Assembly: GCF_033100115.1 (NCBI RefSeq)
Contig: NZ_CP136910.1
Coordinates: forward strand, 1,798,001-1,862,000
Length of the DNA: 64,000 nucleotides
Direction: 5' to 3'
DNA from: Anaerocolumna sp. AGMB13020
GTDB lineage: Bacteria; Bacillota; Clostridia; Lachnospirales; Lachnospiraceae
In this document: positions 53,348-61,376 of the stretch, in pieces
Numbering within the stretch: position 1 is the first letter of the stretch
Layout: every line of letters starts with the position of its first letter
The notes under the pieces: model-generated
Database searches by the model: none
Told to the model about the DNA's origin: nothing
Seen by the model: only the letters and a program-made list of their open reading frames with translations
Translations under genes and position numbers: made by a program

Positions 53348-53361
53348 TTGACTTAAATCAC
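53348..53361. promoter_or_regulatory. FNR-like box before ric
   Basis: TTGAC-TTAA-ATCAC matches the FNR consensus TTGAT-N4-ATCAA in eight of ten positions. Its centre is about 41.5 bases upstream of the transcription start predicted from the -10 at 53384-53389, the classical activation position. Confidence 0.65.
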
Positions 53362-53383
53362 AGAATTCCTCCTAAGAGTCCGT

Positions 53384-53389
53384 TATACT
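53384..53389 (+). promoter_or_regulatory. Predicted -10 box of the ric promoter
   Basis: TATACT without a good -35 at the expected spacing; the FNR-like box occupies that place. This is typical of an activator-dependent promoter. Confidence 0.6.
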
Positions 53390-53441
53390 TGCAGTATCAG
53401 ATAAATGCAAACCAACAGGACATCATAAGGAGGAATTTTTT

Positions 53442-54158
53442 ATGAATTATCGTGATATAAACAGAAGCATCGGAGACATAGCAGCAGCCCTTCCAAAAGC
53501 ACCCCGCATCTTTAAAGAATATGGCATTGATTTCTGCTGCGGCGGGCACAGACCTCTTGCTGCCGTTATAAAAGAACAGGGCCTTTCCCTGGAGGAAATA
53601 TATGCAAGGCTGGATCAGGCAGTAAGTGAACCTGAAAATAATACAGAAGCTACAGACCTTCCCTTCGACCAGATGAGCTCACCCGTTCTATCCGCCTATA
53701 TCGAGGATACCCATCACAGCTATTTGAGAAAAGCATTGCCGGAAGCTTCAGAATTGTTAAATACCGTTCTCCGGGTGCACGGCAGCAAACACAGGGAATT
53801 ATTTGAGATGTATCAGCTTTTTGGCAGACTTAAGACAGATCTGGAACAGCATCTTTTAAAAGAAGAAAATCTTCTTTTTCCTTTGTTGGGGAACTCCTCT
53901 GAGGTCTGCAGCTGCAGCAGGGATACGGATTCCAGCTCTGAGACCAAAAGCCTTACAGATGAAATTATCTGCGAGCATGAAGCTGCCGGTGAGATTCTTC
54001 GGAAATTACGCAGTATTTCTAATAACTATACCCTGCCTGACGGAGCCTGCGCTACCTATCAGAAGACCTACTCCCTCTTAGAAGCACTGGAACAGGATCT
54101 TCATCAGCACATTCATTTAGAAAATAATATTCTGCTGAAAGATTACGCCACCCATTAA
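53442..54158 (+). CDS. ric: Ric (ScdA/YtfE) iron-sulfur cluster repair di-iron protein
   Basis: A 238-residue protein with the ScdA_N domain (SIGDIAAALPKAPRIFKEYG, DFCCGGHRPL with the Cys pair) followed by a hemerythrin-like four-helix bundle. Its metal-binding His/Glu motifs are HHSYLRKAL, HGSKHREL, HLLKEENLLFP, CEHEAAGE and HQHIHLENNILL. The family repairs Fe-S clusters damaged by nitric oxide or oxidants. An extra Cys pair (VCSCS) lies in the loop between helices near residue 155. AAGGAGGAATTTTTT precedes the ATG. It is preceded by an FNR-like box and follows the FNR-type regulator gene. Confidence 0.95.
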   Translation: MNYRDINRSIGDIAAALPKAPRIFKEYGIDFCCGGHRPLAAVIKEQGLSLEEIYARLDQAVSEPENNTEATDLPFDQMSSPVLSAYIEDTHHSYLRKALPEASELLNTVLRVHGSKHRELFEMYQLFGRLKTDLEQHLLKEENLLFPLLGNSSEVCSCSRDTDSSSETKSLTDEIICEHEAAGEILRKLRSISNNYTLPDGACATYQKTYSLLEALEQDLHQHIHLENNILLKDYATH

Positions 54159-54194
54159 TATCTGACCTGTAGGTTGCTCCTTTTAAAAACTGGT

Positions 54195-54224
54195 CAGATT
54201 TCAGACACACCCTGGTTTAAAATA
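54195..54224 (+). repeat. 30-bp element, copy 2 (upstream of the DUF1858 gene)
   Basis: Second copy of the element seen before ric, 27 of 30 bases identical, 77 bases before the DUF1858 start codon. Confidence 0.75.
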
Positions 54225-54301
54225 TCTGTGGCAGGTTATGCTTCTATAGGTAAGCGGAAGGAACTGTGGCAGGTATTCATGAATTGGGAAAGGATAAAGC
54301 T

Positions 54302-54532
54302 ATGAGTGATAAAATTCTTGATTTAAGCAAATCAGTGTACGAATTGTGCAGCACAGCACCGGAAACTGCAGAAATTCTTGCAAGCCTTGGTTTTACAGAC
54401 ATCACAAAACCTGGAATGCTACAGACTGCCGGAAGATTTATGACAATACCAAAAGGTGCGGCTATGAAAAAGATCAATCTGGAATCAATTAAAAAAGCAT
54501 TCGAAGAAAAGGGATTTATAATAAAAGAGTAA
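54302..54532 (+). CDS. DUF1858 domain protein
   Basis: A 76-residue stand-alone DUF1858 domain (ILDLSKSVYELCSTAPETAE, ASLGFTDITKPGMLQTAGRF). In this gene group the domain is usually found beside or fused to hybrid-cluster, Ric or DUF438 proteins. AAAGGATAAAGCT precedes the ATG; a GTG 12 codons earlier also has a purine-rich site and cannot be fully excluded. It is followed after 24 bases by the DUF438 gene, so the two are an operon. The function is unknown; a role in redox or nitrosative stress is inferred from neighbours. Confidence 0.88.
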   Translation: MSDKILDLSKSVYELCSTAPETAEILASLGFTDITKPGMLQTAGRFMTIPKGAAMKKINLESIKKAFEEKGFIIKE

Positions 54533-54556
54533 AGTCAGCTAAGGAGGTAACAAATA

Positions 54557-55753
54557 ATGAGTGAAAGCATTAATAACAGAGAGTTCCGTCAAAAAGTACT
54601 GAAAGATGTAATCAACAGCCTTCATGCCGGTAAATCCGTAGAAGATGTGAAACAACAGTTTGAAGAAGCCTTTCATGGTGTATCCGCCACTGAAATATCA
54701 GAAGCAGAGGCTGCATTAATCGCAGAAGGCCTCCCCGTAACAGAAATACAGCGTCTATGCGATGTTCATGCTGCAGTATTTAAGGGCTCCATCGAAGAAA
54801 TCCACAAAACAGATGACCAGACAAAAATACCGGGACACCCGGCGAATACTCTTATCAGAGAAAACAGAGTTATAGAAAAGATTATGGAGAAGGAGATCAA
54901 ACCCTGGTTATCAGACCCCGAATCTGTAGAAACCGCGGCTTTAAAGGTTAGCCTGGAGAAACTAAACGGTCTGGATATCCATTATCAGAAAAAGGAGAAT
55001 CTGTTTTTTCCTTATATGGAGCAATACGGTATTACAGCGCCGCCAAAGGTTATGTGGGGTGTAGACGATGAAATTAGGGCTCTGTTAAAGGAAGCAAAGT
55101 CAATCCTTCACCAGAACAATCCAGAACTAAGAACGAAAATTGAAACCCTGATAGATAAAACAACAGAAATGATATTTAAAGAAGAGAACATCCTGCTTCC
55201 CATGCTGCTTGAAACCCTTACACAGGATGAATGGAAGAAAATCGCTGATGAGAGCACAGAATTCGGTTATCTGGTAGAGAAGGTTCCGGAGTGGAAACCT
55301 TCTCTTGCATATCAGCCAGCTATCAAGGAAGAGAAGAAAGAAACAGGTGTTATTGTTCTTCCTACCGGAGTACTTAGAACAGAAGAATTGATCTGTATGC
55401 TAAATACCCTGCCCTTTGATATTACCTTCGTAGACAAAGATGATGTAGTAAAATACTTCTCAGAAGCAGCTGACAGAGTCTTTCCCCGCACCAGGTCAGT
55501 AATCGGACGGAATGTATCAAACTGCCATCCACCGGCAAGTGTCCATATTGTGGAACAGCTGGTAGCAGACTTTAAGAGCGGAAAGAAAGACCAGGAGGAT
55601 TTCTGGATAAAAATGATGGGAAAATATATTCTGATACGTTATTATGCCGTTAGAAATGATATGGGAGTATTTCTGGGAGTTCTTGAGGTTACACAGGATA
55701 TTAAACCCATTCAGGAAATCACCGGTGAAAAACGTCTGGTTTCACTGGAGTAG
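54557..55753 (+). CDS. DUF438 - hemerythrin - PAS protein
   Basis: A 398-residue cytosolic protein with three parts. DUF438 lies at about residues 10-75. A hemerythrin-like HHE bundle (about 90-225) has the ligand motifs GHPANTLIRENR, HYQKKENLFFPYMEQ and FKEENILLPMLLE. A C-terminal PAS domain (about 285-385: LPFDITFVDKDDVVKYFSEA ... MGVFLGVLEVTQDI) follows. Members of this family accompany Ric and hybrid-cluster protein genes in anaerobes and probably sense or handle oxygen or nitric oxide. AAGGAGGTAACAAATA precedes the ATG. It ends the redox gene set, with a bidirectional terminator before the convergent dapB gene. Confidence 0.92.
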   Translation: MSESINNREFRQKVLKDVINSLHAGKSVEDVKQQFEEAFHGVSATEISEAEAALIAEGLPVTEIQRLCDVHAAVFKGSIEEIHKTDDQTKIPGHPANTLIRENRVIEKIMEKEIKPWLSDPESVETAALKVSLEKLNGLDIHYQKKENLFFPYMEQYGITAPPKVMWGVDDEIRALLKEAKSILHQNNPELRTKIETLIDKTTEMIFKEENILLPMLLETLTQDEWKKIADESTEFGYLVEKVPEWKPSLAYQPAIKEEKKETGVIVLPTGVLRTEELICMLNTLPFDITFVDKDDVVKYFSEAADRVFPRTRSVIGRNVSNCHPPASVHIVEQLVADFKSGKKDQEDFWIKMMGKYILIRYYAVRNDMGVFLGVLEVTQDIKPIQEITGEKRLVSLE

Positions 55754-55794
55754 CTGCTTCGAGTTGTCAAGTGCATAATCCATTTGTATAATTT

Positions 55795-55819
55795 TTGAGC
55801 AGAGTCATACTCTGCTCAA
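55795..55819. terminator. Bidirectional terminator between the DUF438 gene and dapB
   Basis: TTGAGCAGAGT/ACTCTGCTCAA, a perfect 11-base stem with a three-base loop, flanked by ATTTTT on one side and AAATTGTTTT on the other. It can serve both convergent genes. Confidence 0.85.
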
Positions 55820-55840
55820 ATTGTTTTGTATATTACTGCC

Positions 55841-56596
55841 TTAAGCTACTACATCCTGCATGCCATAAAGCCCCGGTTGTTTACCAACTATAAATTTTGC
55901 CCCGGCAATAGCACCTTTTGCAAATATTGCTCTGGAATAGGCGGTGTGCTTAATCTCAATTACTTCATCAAGGCCTGCAAAAATTACTTCGTGATCCCCT
56001 ACGATGCTGCCTCCTCGTACTGCTGAGATACCGATTTCCTTCTCTCCCCGCTTCTCACGAACAGTAGAGCGGTCATATACATAGTTGTACTCACCATTTA
56101 ACACTTCATTTATGGAATCAGCCAACAGCAAGGCTGTACCGGAAGGTGCATCCACCTTCTGATTGTGATGCTTTTCAACGATTTCTATATCAAAGCCGCC
56201 TGCACTCAAAAGGGCTGTTGCCTCTTTCAAAAGCTTTATTACCGTATTGATTCCCAAGGACATATTGGCAGAACGAAGAATGGCAATTTTTGAAGATGTC
56301 TCTTTTACCAGCTCTAAATCTTCTTCTGACAGACCCGTGGAACACAGTATAATAGGAGTATTTGTACGGATGCCATACTCAAACATTTCTATAATATTCC
56401 TGGGAGATGAAAAGTCAATTATTACATCTGCCTTTTCTGTATATTTTGTAAAGCTATCAAATACAGGGTAGGAATTTTCAAAACGGTTGTTAACGTCGAT
56501 TCCTGCAACAATCCTTACGGCATCATCTCCGCTGCAGATTCTTGTTAACTCCTGACCCATTCGTCCGTTGCACCCACGCAAAATTATATTAATCAT
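55841..56596 (-). CDS. dapB: 4-hydroxy-tetrahydrodipicolinate reductase
   Basis: Second enzyme of this operon in lysine and diaminopimelate synthesis, reducing the DapA product with NAD(P)H. The 251-residue protein starts at the ATG after GAGGTTGAA. The Rossmann motif is GCNGRMGQ, the catalytic and substrate-binding segment is EKHHNQKVDAPSGTA, and the C-terminus has the KGAIAGAKFIVGKQPGLYG typical of DapB. It lies 151 bases downstream of dapA, under the same lysine riboswitch, and converges with the DUF438 gene. Confidence 0.97.
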   Translation of the reverse strand: MINIILRGCNGRMGQELTRICSGDDAVRIVAGIDVNNRFENSYPVFDSFTKYTEKADVIIDFSSPRNIIEMFEYGIRTNTPIILCSTGLSEEDLELVKETSSKIAILRSANMSLGINTVIKLLKEATALLSAGGFDIEIVEKHHNQKVDAPSGTALLLADSINEVLNGEYNYVYDRSTVREKRGEKEIGISAVRGGSIVGDHEVIFAGLDEVIEIKHTAYSRAIFAKGAIAGAKFIVGKQPGLYGMQDVVA

Positions 56597-56747
56597 TTCA
56601 ACCTCGTTTCTGAATACCAACTTCATTGATATCCGTATCCTTTCAGTGCTTTAACATCATGGCTCTTTCACCTGCCGGATACTTAAGAACCATATTCTTT
56701 CCTAATTATATTACAAGCAGGAAGCTTTGCCAATTATATCTTCAAAG

Positions 56748-57638
56748 TTATACCAGTTTCATTCCGCAATCCTTCATTGCTTTGATCAGCTTCTGCGCAT
56801 TCCCTTCTTCCATTTCTGTCAGAGGGCTTCTTAAGGCCCCTACTTCAAAGCCCATAAGATTTAGGGCCTTCTTAACTGGAATCGGATTAACTTCACAGAA
56901 TAAGGCTTCTATTAAGGGTATAAGACGTAACTGCTCCTGCAAGCTGGCGTTCGTATCTCCTTTTAAGTAATCAGCAACAATGTTATGGGTTTCCTTTGGC
57001 AGTACATTGGATAATACAGATATTACACCAATACCTCCAAGTGATAGCAAGGGTACTATCTGATCATCATTTCCGGAATACAGATCTATATCACCTTGTG
57101 TTCTATGCATCAACTCAACTACCTGAGAGATATTTCCACTGGCTTCCTTTATTGCCACAATGTTATCCACGTCTTTAAAAAGTTGTGCTGTAGAGGCAGG
57201 CAACAGGTTACAGCCTGTTCTGCCGGGTACATTGTATAATACGACAGGCAGATCTACTGCTTTGGCAATCAGGGTAAAGTGCTGAATCAAACCCTTCTGC
57301 GTTGCTTTATTATAATATGGTGTAACAAGAAGCAGACCGTCAGCTCCCGCTCTCTTGGCATCCTCTGAAAGTTCTATAGCAGTCTGGGTGCAATTTGAGC
57401 CGGTTCCTGCTATTACAGGGACTCTGCCTGCAACTTTCTGAGCTGTATAACGGATACATTCCATATGTTCTCTCTCTGTAAGAGTGGAGGATTCCCCCGT
57501 CGTTCCACAGATTATGATACTGTCCGTTCCGTTTTCAATCTGATAATCAATCAGTTCTCCAAGCTTATCATAGTTTACATTGAGATTCTCATCAAAGGGT
57601 GTTACGATTGCAACCCCAGCTCCTTTAAATATTGCCAT
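56748..57638 (-). CDS. dapA: 4-hydroxy-tetrahydrodipicolinate synthase
   Basis: Condenses pyruvate with aspartate semialdehyde in lysine/diaminopimelate synthesis. The 296-residue barrel has the family motifs GTTGESSTLT, YNVPGRTG (catalytic Tyr/Arg region) and IVAIKEASGN with the Schiff-base lysine. AGGAGGTGCCGT stands before the chosen ATG; the frame extends 11 codons upstream without need. The gene is preceded by a lysine riboswitch and terminator and followed by dapB. The product is cytosolic and normally a tetramer. Confidence 0.97.
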   Translation of the reverse strand: MAIFKGAGVAIVTPFDENLNVNYDKLGELIDYQIENGTDSIIICGTTGESSTLTEREHMECIRYTAQKVAGRVPVIAGTGSNCTQTAIELSEDAKRAGADGLLLVTPYYNKATQKGLIQHFTLIAKAVDLPVVLYNVPGRTGCNLLPASTAQLFKDVDNIVAIKEASGNISQVVELMHRTQGDIDLYSGNDDQIVPLLSLGGIGVISVLSNVLPKETHNIVADYLKGDTNASLQEQLRLIPLIEALFCEVNPIPVKKALNLMGFEVGALRSPLTEMEEGNAQKLIKAMKDCGMKLV

Positions 57639-57725
57639 ACGGCACCTCCTGTTATTCGGCCAAGCGGCCATTCTGGTCTAACGTTTCTCGGCTTTTGGCA
57701 AAGAAATAGAAGTGAAATAAAAAAA

Positions 57726-57743
57726 GCCGGCCTATGGGCCGAC
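57726..57743 (-). terminator. Riboswitch-controlled terminator before dapA
   Basis: On the minus strand GTCGGCC/GGCCGGC stem with a four-base loop, followed by TTTTTTTATTT. It sits between the lysine aptamer and dapA and would stop transcription when lysine is bound. The sequence just upstream (GAATTTTTAACGGAATTC) may take part in the alternative pairing. Confidence 0.85.
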
Positions 57744-57800
57744 ACCAAAGAATTCCGTTAAAAATTCCTCCCATACATGGAGAAACAAATGTTTATTCTT

Positions 57801-57935
57801 TAGGCAGCACTCCATCAATTTCTTGATGACAGTCACACAGCTCTTAACTGTATGCCCAACAAAGAAAAAGCAAAATTCTTCTTCATTTCGGCATCTTTTC
57901 CTTTCCACAGCGTTCTTCTATGTTCTGCCATATCC
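57801..57935 (-). ncRNA. Lysine riboswitch (L-box) controlling dapA-dapB
   Basis: The minus-strand leader contains conserved L-box pieces in order: a P1 strand GGCAG, GATGCCGAAATGAAG, TTGGGCATACAG, TGTGACTGTCATC and the closing GGAGTGCTGCC whose CTGCC pairs back to the P1 strand. These match the B. subtilis lysC leader elements (GCCGAAG, GGGGCAT, ACTGTCA, GGAGTGCTATC). It lies between a good promoter and an intrinsic terminator, about 160 bases before dapA. The 5' side of the aptamer departs most from consensus. Confidence 0.87.
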
Positions 57936-58010
57936 TGCTATGTACTATTAAAAAATGCGCCTCTACCAAATCACGTTATTTAATTGATTAAGAAATCAAA
58001 TATCCTGTCT

Positions 58011-58039
58011 ATCTTATCATTGTGCAGAAAGGTTGTCAA
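58011..58039 (-). promoter_or_regulatory. Predicted sigma-A promoter of the dapA-dapB operon
   Basis: On the minus strand -35 TTGACA (58034-58039), 17-base spacer, -10 TAAGAT (58011-58016). Transcription from about 58004 gives a leader of about 365 bases that contains the lysine riboswitch. Confidence 0.75.
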
Positions 58040-58092
58040 CCATATATTTTATGAAACCACGGCAGACGCAGGCGGGTTACTTATACAAAAAG

Positions 58093-58165
58093 AGATTAAC
58101 TTACATTTATAGTGCATACATGGAAGATTTCATGCTGACACTTAAATGTAGATGTAAGTCAATCT
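58093..58165 (-). terminator. Intrinsic terminator after the GH43-CBM6 gene
   Basis: On the minus strand AGATTGACTTACAT pairs with ATGTAAGTTAATCT (one mismatch) around a large loop and is followed by CTTTTTG. It separates the GH43 genes from the dapA promoter. Confidence 0.75.
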
Positions 58166-58242
58166 CCTCCTGGATATCCAAAGTGATCCTTTCTGCGCTT
58201 ACCGGCTCAGAAGCAGCATTAAAAACAGCTCCTGAATCACTT

Positions 58243-59574
58243 TTATTCTTCTATTTTAGCTTCAAATCTCCAATAGTCCAATTTAAACAGATTACCGGAG
58301 GGAGCACCATGAAAAGTAAAGTAAATTTCATGAATTCCCTGAATATTTTCAACTCTTTCGCTTACCAAACGCCAATTATCCCAGGCACCGGTAGCCGGTA
58401 TCTCAACTCTTCCAATCAGCGGACCTTCCAAAGTATCCACATGTATTTCTATTGTTCCGCCACCGGAGGCACTGGCTGCACATACATGAAAGGTATCCGG
58501 ACCAGTTTCTCCAAAATCCACACTGCTTACCCTGATATAATCTCCATCATCAATATGGCATACATTTATGCCGCCCTGGCTGCAGCTTTCCGTCTTGATT
58601 CCCTGTGCCCAGGCAATGGTCTCTGCCTCAATTCTGCTGTAAGGATTAAGACATCCAACGGGTGACACACCCTCTTCCGTCATATGGAGCACCGGAAAGG
58701 CACCATCTGCTTCATATTGAAACTGCTCTACGCACACCGAACGGGTAAAACCGCTGCCTCCCGGCAATGCTCCGTTATGGTAAAAGAAATAAGAGTTTCC
58801 CTTATAATCTATGATACCCGGATGATTCGTAAAGCTCCCCCCTTCTGTGGGCATGATGACTCCTCTGTAGGTCCAGGGGCCAGTAGGATTGGGACTGGTG
58901 GAATATGCAATGTTCTCCGGAATTCCACTGGCAGCGTAGATCATATAGTACAACCCGTTCCGTTTATAAAACCAGGGGCCTTCTTCATAGAGGGTTGCCC
59001 GTTCCGGATTCCCCGTCCGTTTACCAAAACTCTCCTCCGTTAATGGTACCTGAACAATACCTGTGTTCTCGTCGTAGGATATCATGTCTTCTTTCAGTTT
59101 CACATACCAAAGATGAGGATTTCCCCAGTAAAGATAGGCCTGGCCGTCATCGTCTACAAAAACCGTAGGATCGATGTCTCCTGTTCCGGTCTCCACCAGC
59201 GGATGACCCAGGGGGTCTGTAAAGGGACCTGTGGGGCTGTCAGAGACAGCGACCCCTACAGCCATTTGTCCTCCTTTTTTATTCATTGGGACATAAAAGT
59301 AGAATTTATCGTTTCTTTCAATACACTGACCTGCCCAGGCATCTCCTCTGGCCCAGGTAAAATCCGTAAAAGCCAGTGGTGAACCATGATCCGTCCAGTT
59401 AACCATATCTTTTGAGGAAAAGCATCTCCAGTCATTCATCGTAAACCAGGTAGAACCATCTTCATCGTGTCCGGTGTATAAATAAATTGTATCCCCAGAA
59501 ACCATAGGAGCAGGATCGGAGGTGTACATCGTCTGTATTACCGGATTTCTTTTGACTGCTGTTTCTTTTTCCAT
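58243..59574 (-). CDS. Cytosolic GH43-CBM6 glycosidase
   Basis: A 443-residue enzyme: GH43 propeller (about residues 8-310) with base Asp20 (MYTSDPAPMV), Asp135 (GDIDPTVFVDDD) and acid Glu198 (LYEEGPWFYK), then a CBM6-like module (about 315-440, ending KLDYWRFEAK). It has no signal peptide although it carries a binding module, so it should act on oligosaccharides in the cytoplasm. The family context suggests arabinofuranosidase or xylosidase. GGAAGGTATGAAAT precedes the ATG. It follows another GH43 gene after 124 bases and is the last gene before the terminator. Confidence 0.9.
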   Translation of the reverse strand: MEKETAVKRNPVIQTMYTSDPAPMVSGDTIYLYTGHDEDGSTWFTMNDWRCFSSKDMVNWTDHGSPLAFTDFTWARGDAWAGQCIERNDKFYFYVPMNKKGGQMAVGVAVSDSPTGPFTDPLGHPLVETGTGDIDPTVFVDDDGQAYLYWGNPHLWYVKLKEDMISYDENTGIVQVPLTEESFGKRTGNPERATLYEEGPWFYKRNGLYYMIYAASGIPENIAYSTSPNPTGPWTYRGVIMPTEGGSFTNHPGIIDYKGNSYFFYHNGALPGGSGFTRSVCVEQFQYEADGAFPVLHMTEEGVSPVGCLNPYSRIEAETIAWAQGIKTESCSQGGINVCHIDDGDYIRVSSVDFGETGPDTFHVCAASASGGGTIEIHVDTLEGPLIGRVEIPATGAWDNWRLVSERVENIQGIHEIYFTFHGAPSGNLFKLDYWRFEAKIEE

Positions 59575-59698
59575 ATTTCATACCTTCCGTATTCCGGCAA
59601 ATCCGCAAATACGGTGCCATATATATCAGGCGGCAGCACACCTTGCTGCCTTTCATAAATACTCTTTCAAAGTAACCTGATAGGCATCCTTTCTCTTT

Positions 59699-61114
59699 TT
59701 AAAATAATGTAAAGGACTTTAAGGCTGCACTGCCCTCTCCACGATAGGTAAGATAAATAGCCTGTATACCATCTGGTATTGAAATATCAGCAGAATATTC
59801 TTTCCAGATGTTGCTGTATTCAACCGGTATACTTCCAAGACTTTCTCCATCCCAGGAAACCTTTACCTCAAATTCACCTCTGCAGTATCCTCTTACCTTT
59901 ATTCCAATCTTGTTGACATCCCTGCATATAAAATATTTAAAGCCCGCTGTAGCAGCTTCTCTCATATTCTGTATATAACCCTCTTCTTCATCACCGTCCC
60001 TGCCATCCTGGGTAATTTTCGGGAATCGGCTGTCCATCCACATTCCTCCCGGTGCCGTATACATTTCCTCTACACTGCATAACAAATTACAGGCTATGTA
60101 AGCCGGATATTCACCTTTTCCTTCCAATGGTCCGCCATTTAAGCCGCAGGAAGTCATTTCCGGCTGGATAATGCTGCCGTCTTCCCTGAATTGGATGGGT
60201 TCTGCACAACCCTGTCTGCTAAAGTTCGTCCCATCAGTATGACGATGATAAAATATATACCACTGACCATTGATATCAATTATACTGCCATGGTTGTTTG
60301 AACCGTAATACATGGGTTTACCGGCAGGTTTATAGGAAGAAATATGTAAATCACAGTTGCTGCTTACCACTCCCCTATATACAAAATCCCTGGTAGGTGA
60401 TTTACTGGTGGCATAACACAATTCATGCATTGCAACAGAGGAATAAATGAAATAATAGGTATCTCCCCTCTTTCGAATAGATGGTGCTTCAAAAAAAGCA
60501 TGCCCTTCAAAGGAACTCCCTTTGCTAAAGGGCTCGCTGGGAGCAACAAATACTGTCTCCTCCACAATGGTGAGCATATCCTGCCCCAGTACCGTAACCA
60601 TGGAACCGCTTCTGCTTCTATCTCCCCGGAAGCAGAAACCGGTATATAAATAAGTTCTGTCTCCCTCCCTGTGTACTCCAGGATCGAACTGAGGCTCATC
60701 CCCTGTTCTTTCACCTAAGCGTGTTCCGTCAGCGTAATGGACGTAACCATAGAATTCATATGTTCCTGCCGGTTCATTGCAGACGGCAACGGAAACTATG
60801 CTGACCTTATCCAGTACGTAATACAGATAATATCGTCCATCCGGACCTACCGTAACATCAGGTGCATAAAGGCACATGCTGCCATCCCGGTTCAGGGGAT
60901 CTGCCTCCTTTTTATATATCACACCTTCGTAACGCCAGTTGCCCAAATCATCGAGTCCTGCAGACCAGCATACATAATCATTCAGACAATAAGCATTTCC
61001 ACGAAAACGGTCATGGGAACCGTATACATAAACACGGTCACCAAACACATAAGGTTCACCATCCGGTATATATTCCCATGACGGCAGATAGGGATTAAAT
61101 GCCTGTTTCTTCAA
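59699..61114 (-). CDS. Cytosolic GH43-family glycosidase with C-terminal beta-sandwich
   Basis: About 471 residues. The start is a TTG seven bases after GGGGA; relatives start at KKQAFNPYLPSWEYIPDGEP, and the predicted promoter begins transcription downstream of any longer frame. The propeller domain has IPDGEPYVFGDRVYVYGSHD (base region), QFDPGVHREGDRTYLYTG and the acid region FFEAPSIRKRGDTYYF. From about residue 350 a CBM6-like sandwich follows. No signal peptide. This group of GH43 proteins is commonly found with oligosaccharide importers; I cannot name the substrate. Confidence 0.87.
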   Translation of the reverse strand: MKKQAFNPYLPSWEYIPDGEPYVFGDRVYVYGSHDRFRGNAYCLNDYVCWSAGLDDLGNWRYEGVIYKKEADPLNRDGSMCLYAPDVTVGPDGRYYLYYVLDKVSIVSVAVCNEPAGTYEFYGYVHYADGTRLGERTGDEPQFDPGVHREGDRTYLYTGFCFRGDRSRSGSMVTVLGQDMLTIVEETVFVAPSEPFSKGSSFEGHAFFEAPSIRKRGDTYYFIYSSVAMHELCYATSKSPTRDFVYRGVVSSNCDLHISSYKPAGKPMYYGSNNHGSIIDINGQWYIFYHRHTDGTNFSRQGCAEPIQFREDGSIIQPEMTSCGLNGGPLEGKGEYPAYIACNLLCSVEEMYTAPGGMWMDSRFPKITQDGRDGDEEEGYIQNMREAATAGFKYFICRDVNKIGIKVRGYCRGEFEVKVSWDGESLGSIPVEYSNIWKEYSADISIPDGIQAIYLTYRGEGSAALKSFTLF

Positions 61115-61193
61115 TGTCAATTCCCCTTTCCTTCCGGGTTCCTCCCGATACTTTATGATATCACCAGACCAAAAAGCATGATGACTGAAACTA

Positions 61194-61222
61194 ATTATAG
61201 AATACTTCCCTATACCAGACAA
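61194..61222 (-). promoter_or_regulatory. Predicted promoter for the two GH43 genes
   Basis: On the minus strand -35 TTGTCT (61217-61222), 17-base spacer, -10 TATAAT (61194-61199). It sits between the terminator of the binding-protein gene and the GH43 TTG start, so the two GH43 genes can be transcribed apart from the importer. Confidence 0.65.
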
Positions 61223-61290
61223 TGATACATAACCTTGAATCATTGACCTATTCTAAGAACTGCTGCCAGGATATCACGAAGGAGAGAAAA

Positions 61291-61351
61291 AAAGGGTACA
61301 CCCGGCTCCTCGGTAAAGCCTTCCGGCTTTTCTGCTGCTGGTGTACCCTTT
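61291..61351 (-). terminator. Intrinsic terminator after the LplA-type binding-protein gene
   Basis: A 12-base outer stem AAAGGGTACACC/GGTGTACCCTTT encloses an inner AAAGCC/GGCTTT hairpin, and the minus strand continues TTTTTTTCTC. It starts 25 bases after the stop codon. Confidence 0.9.
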
Positions 61352-61376
61352 CTATTCTAAGGATTTGAAACTATTA

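Noticed and set aside
58033..58665. 210-codon plus-strand open frame
   Set aside because: It runs antisense through the 3' end of the GH43-CBM6 gene, the terminator and the dapA promoter, has no ribosome binding site and no recognisable domain.
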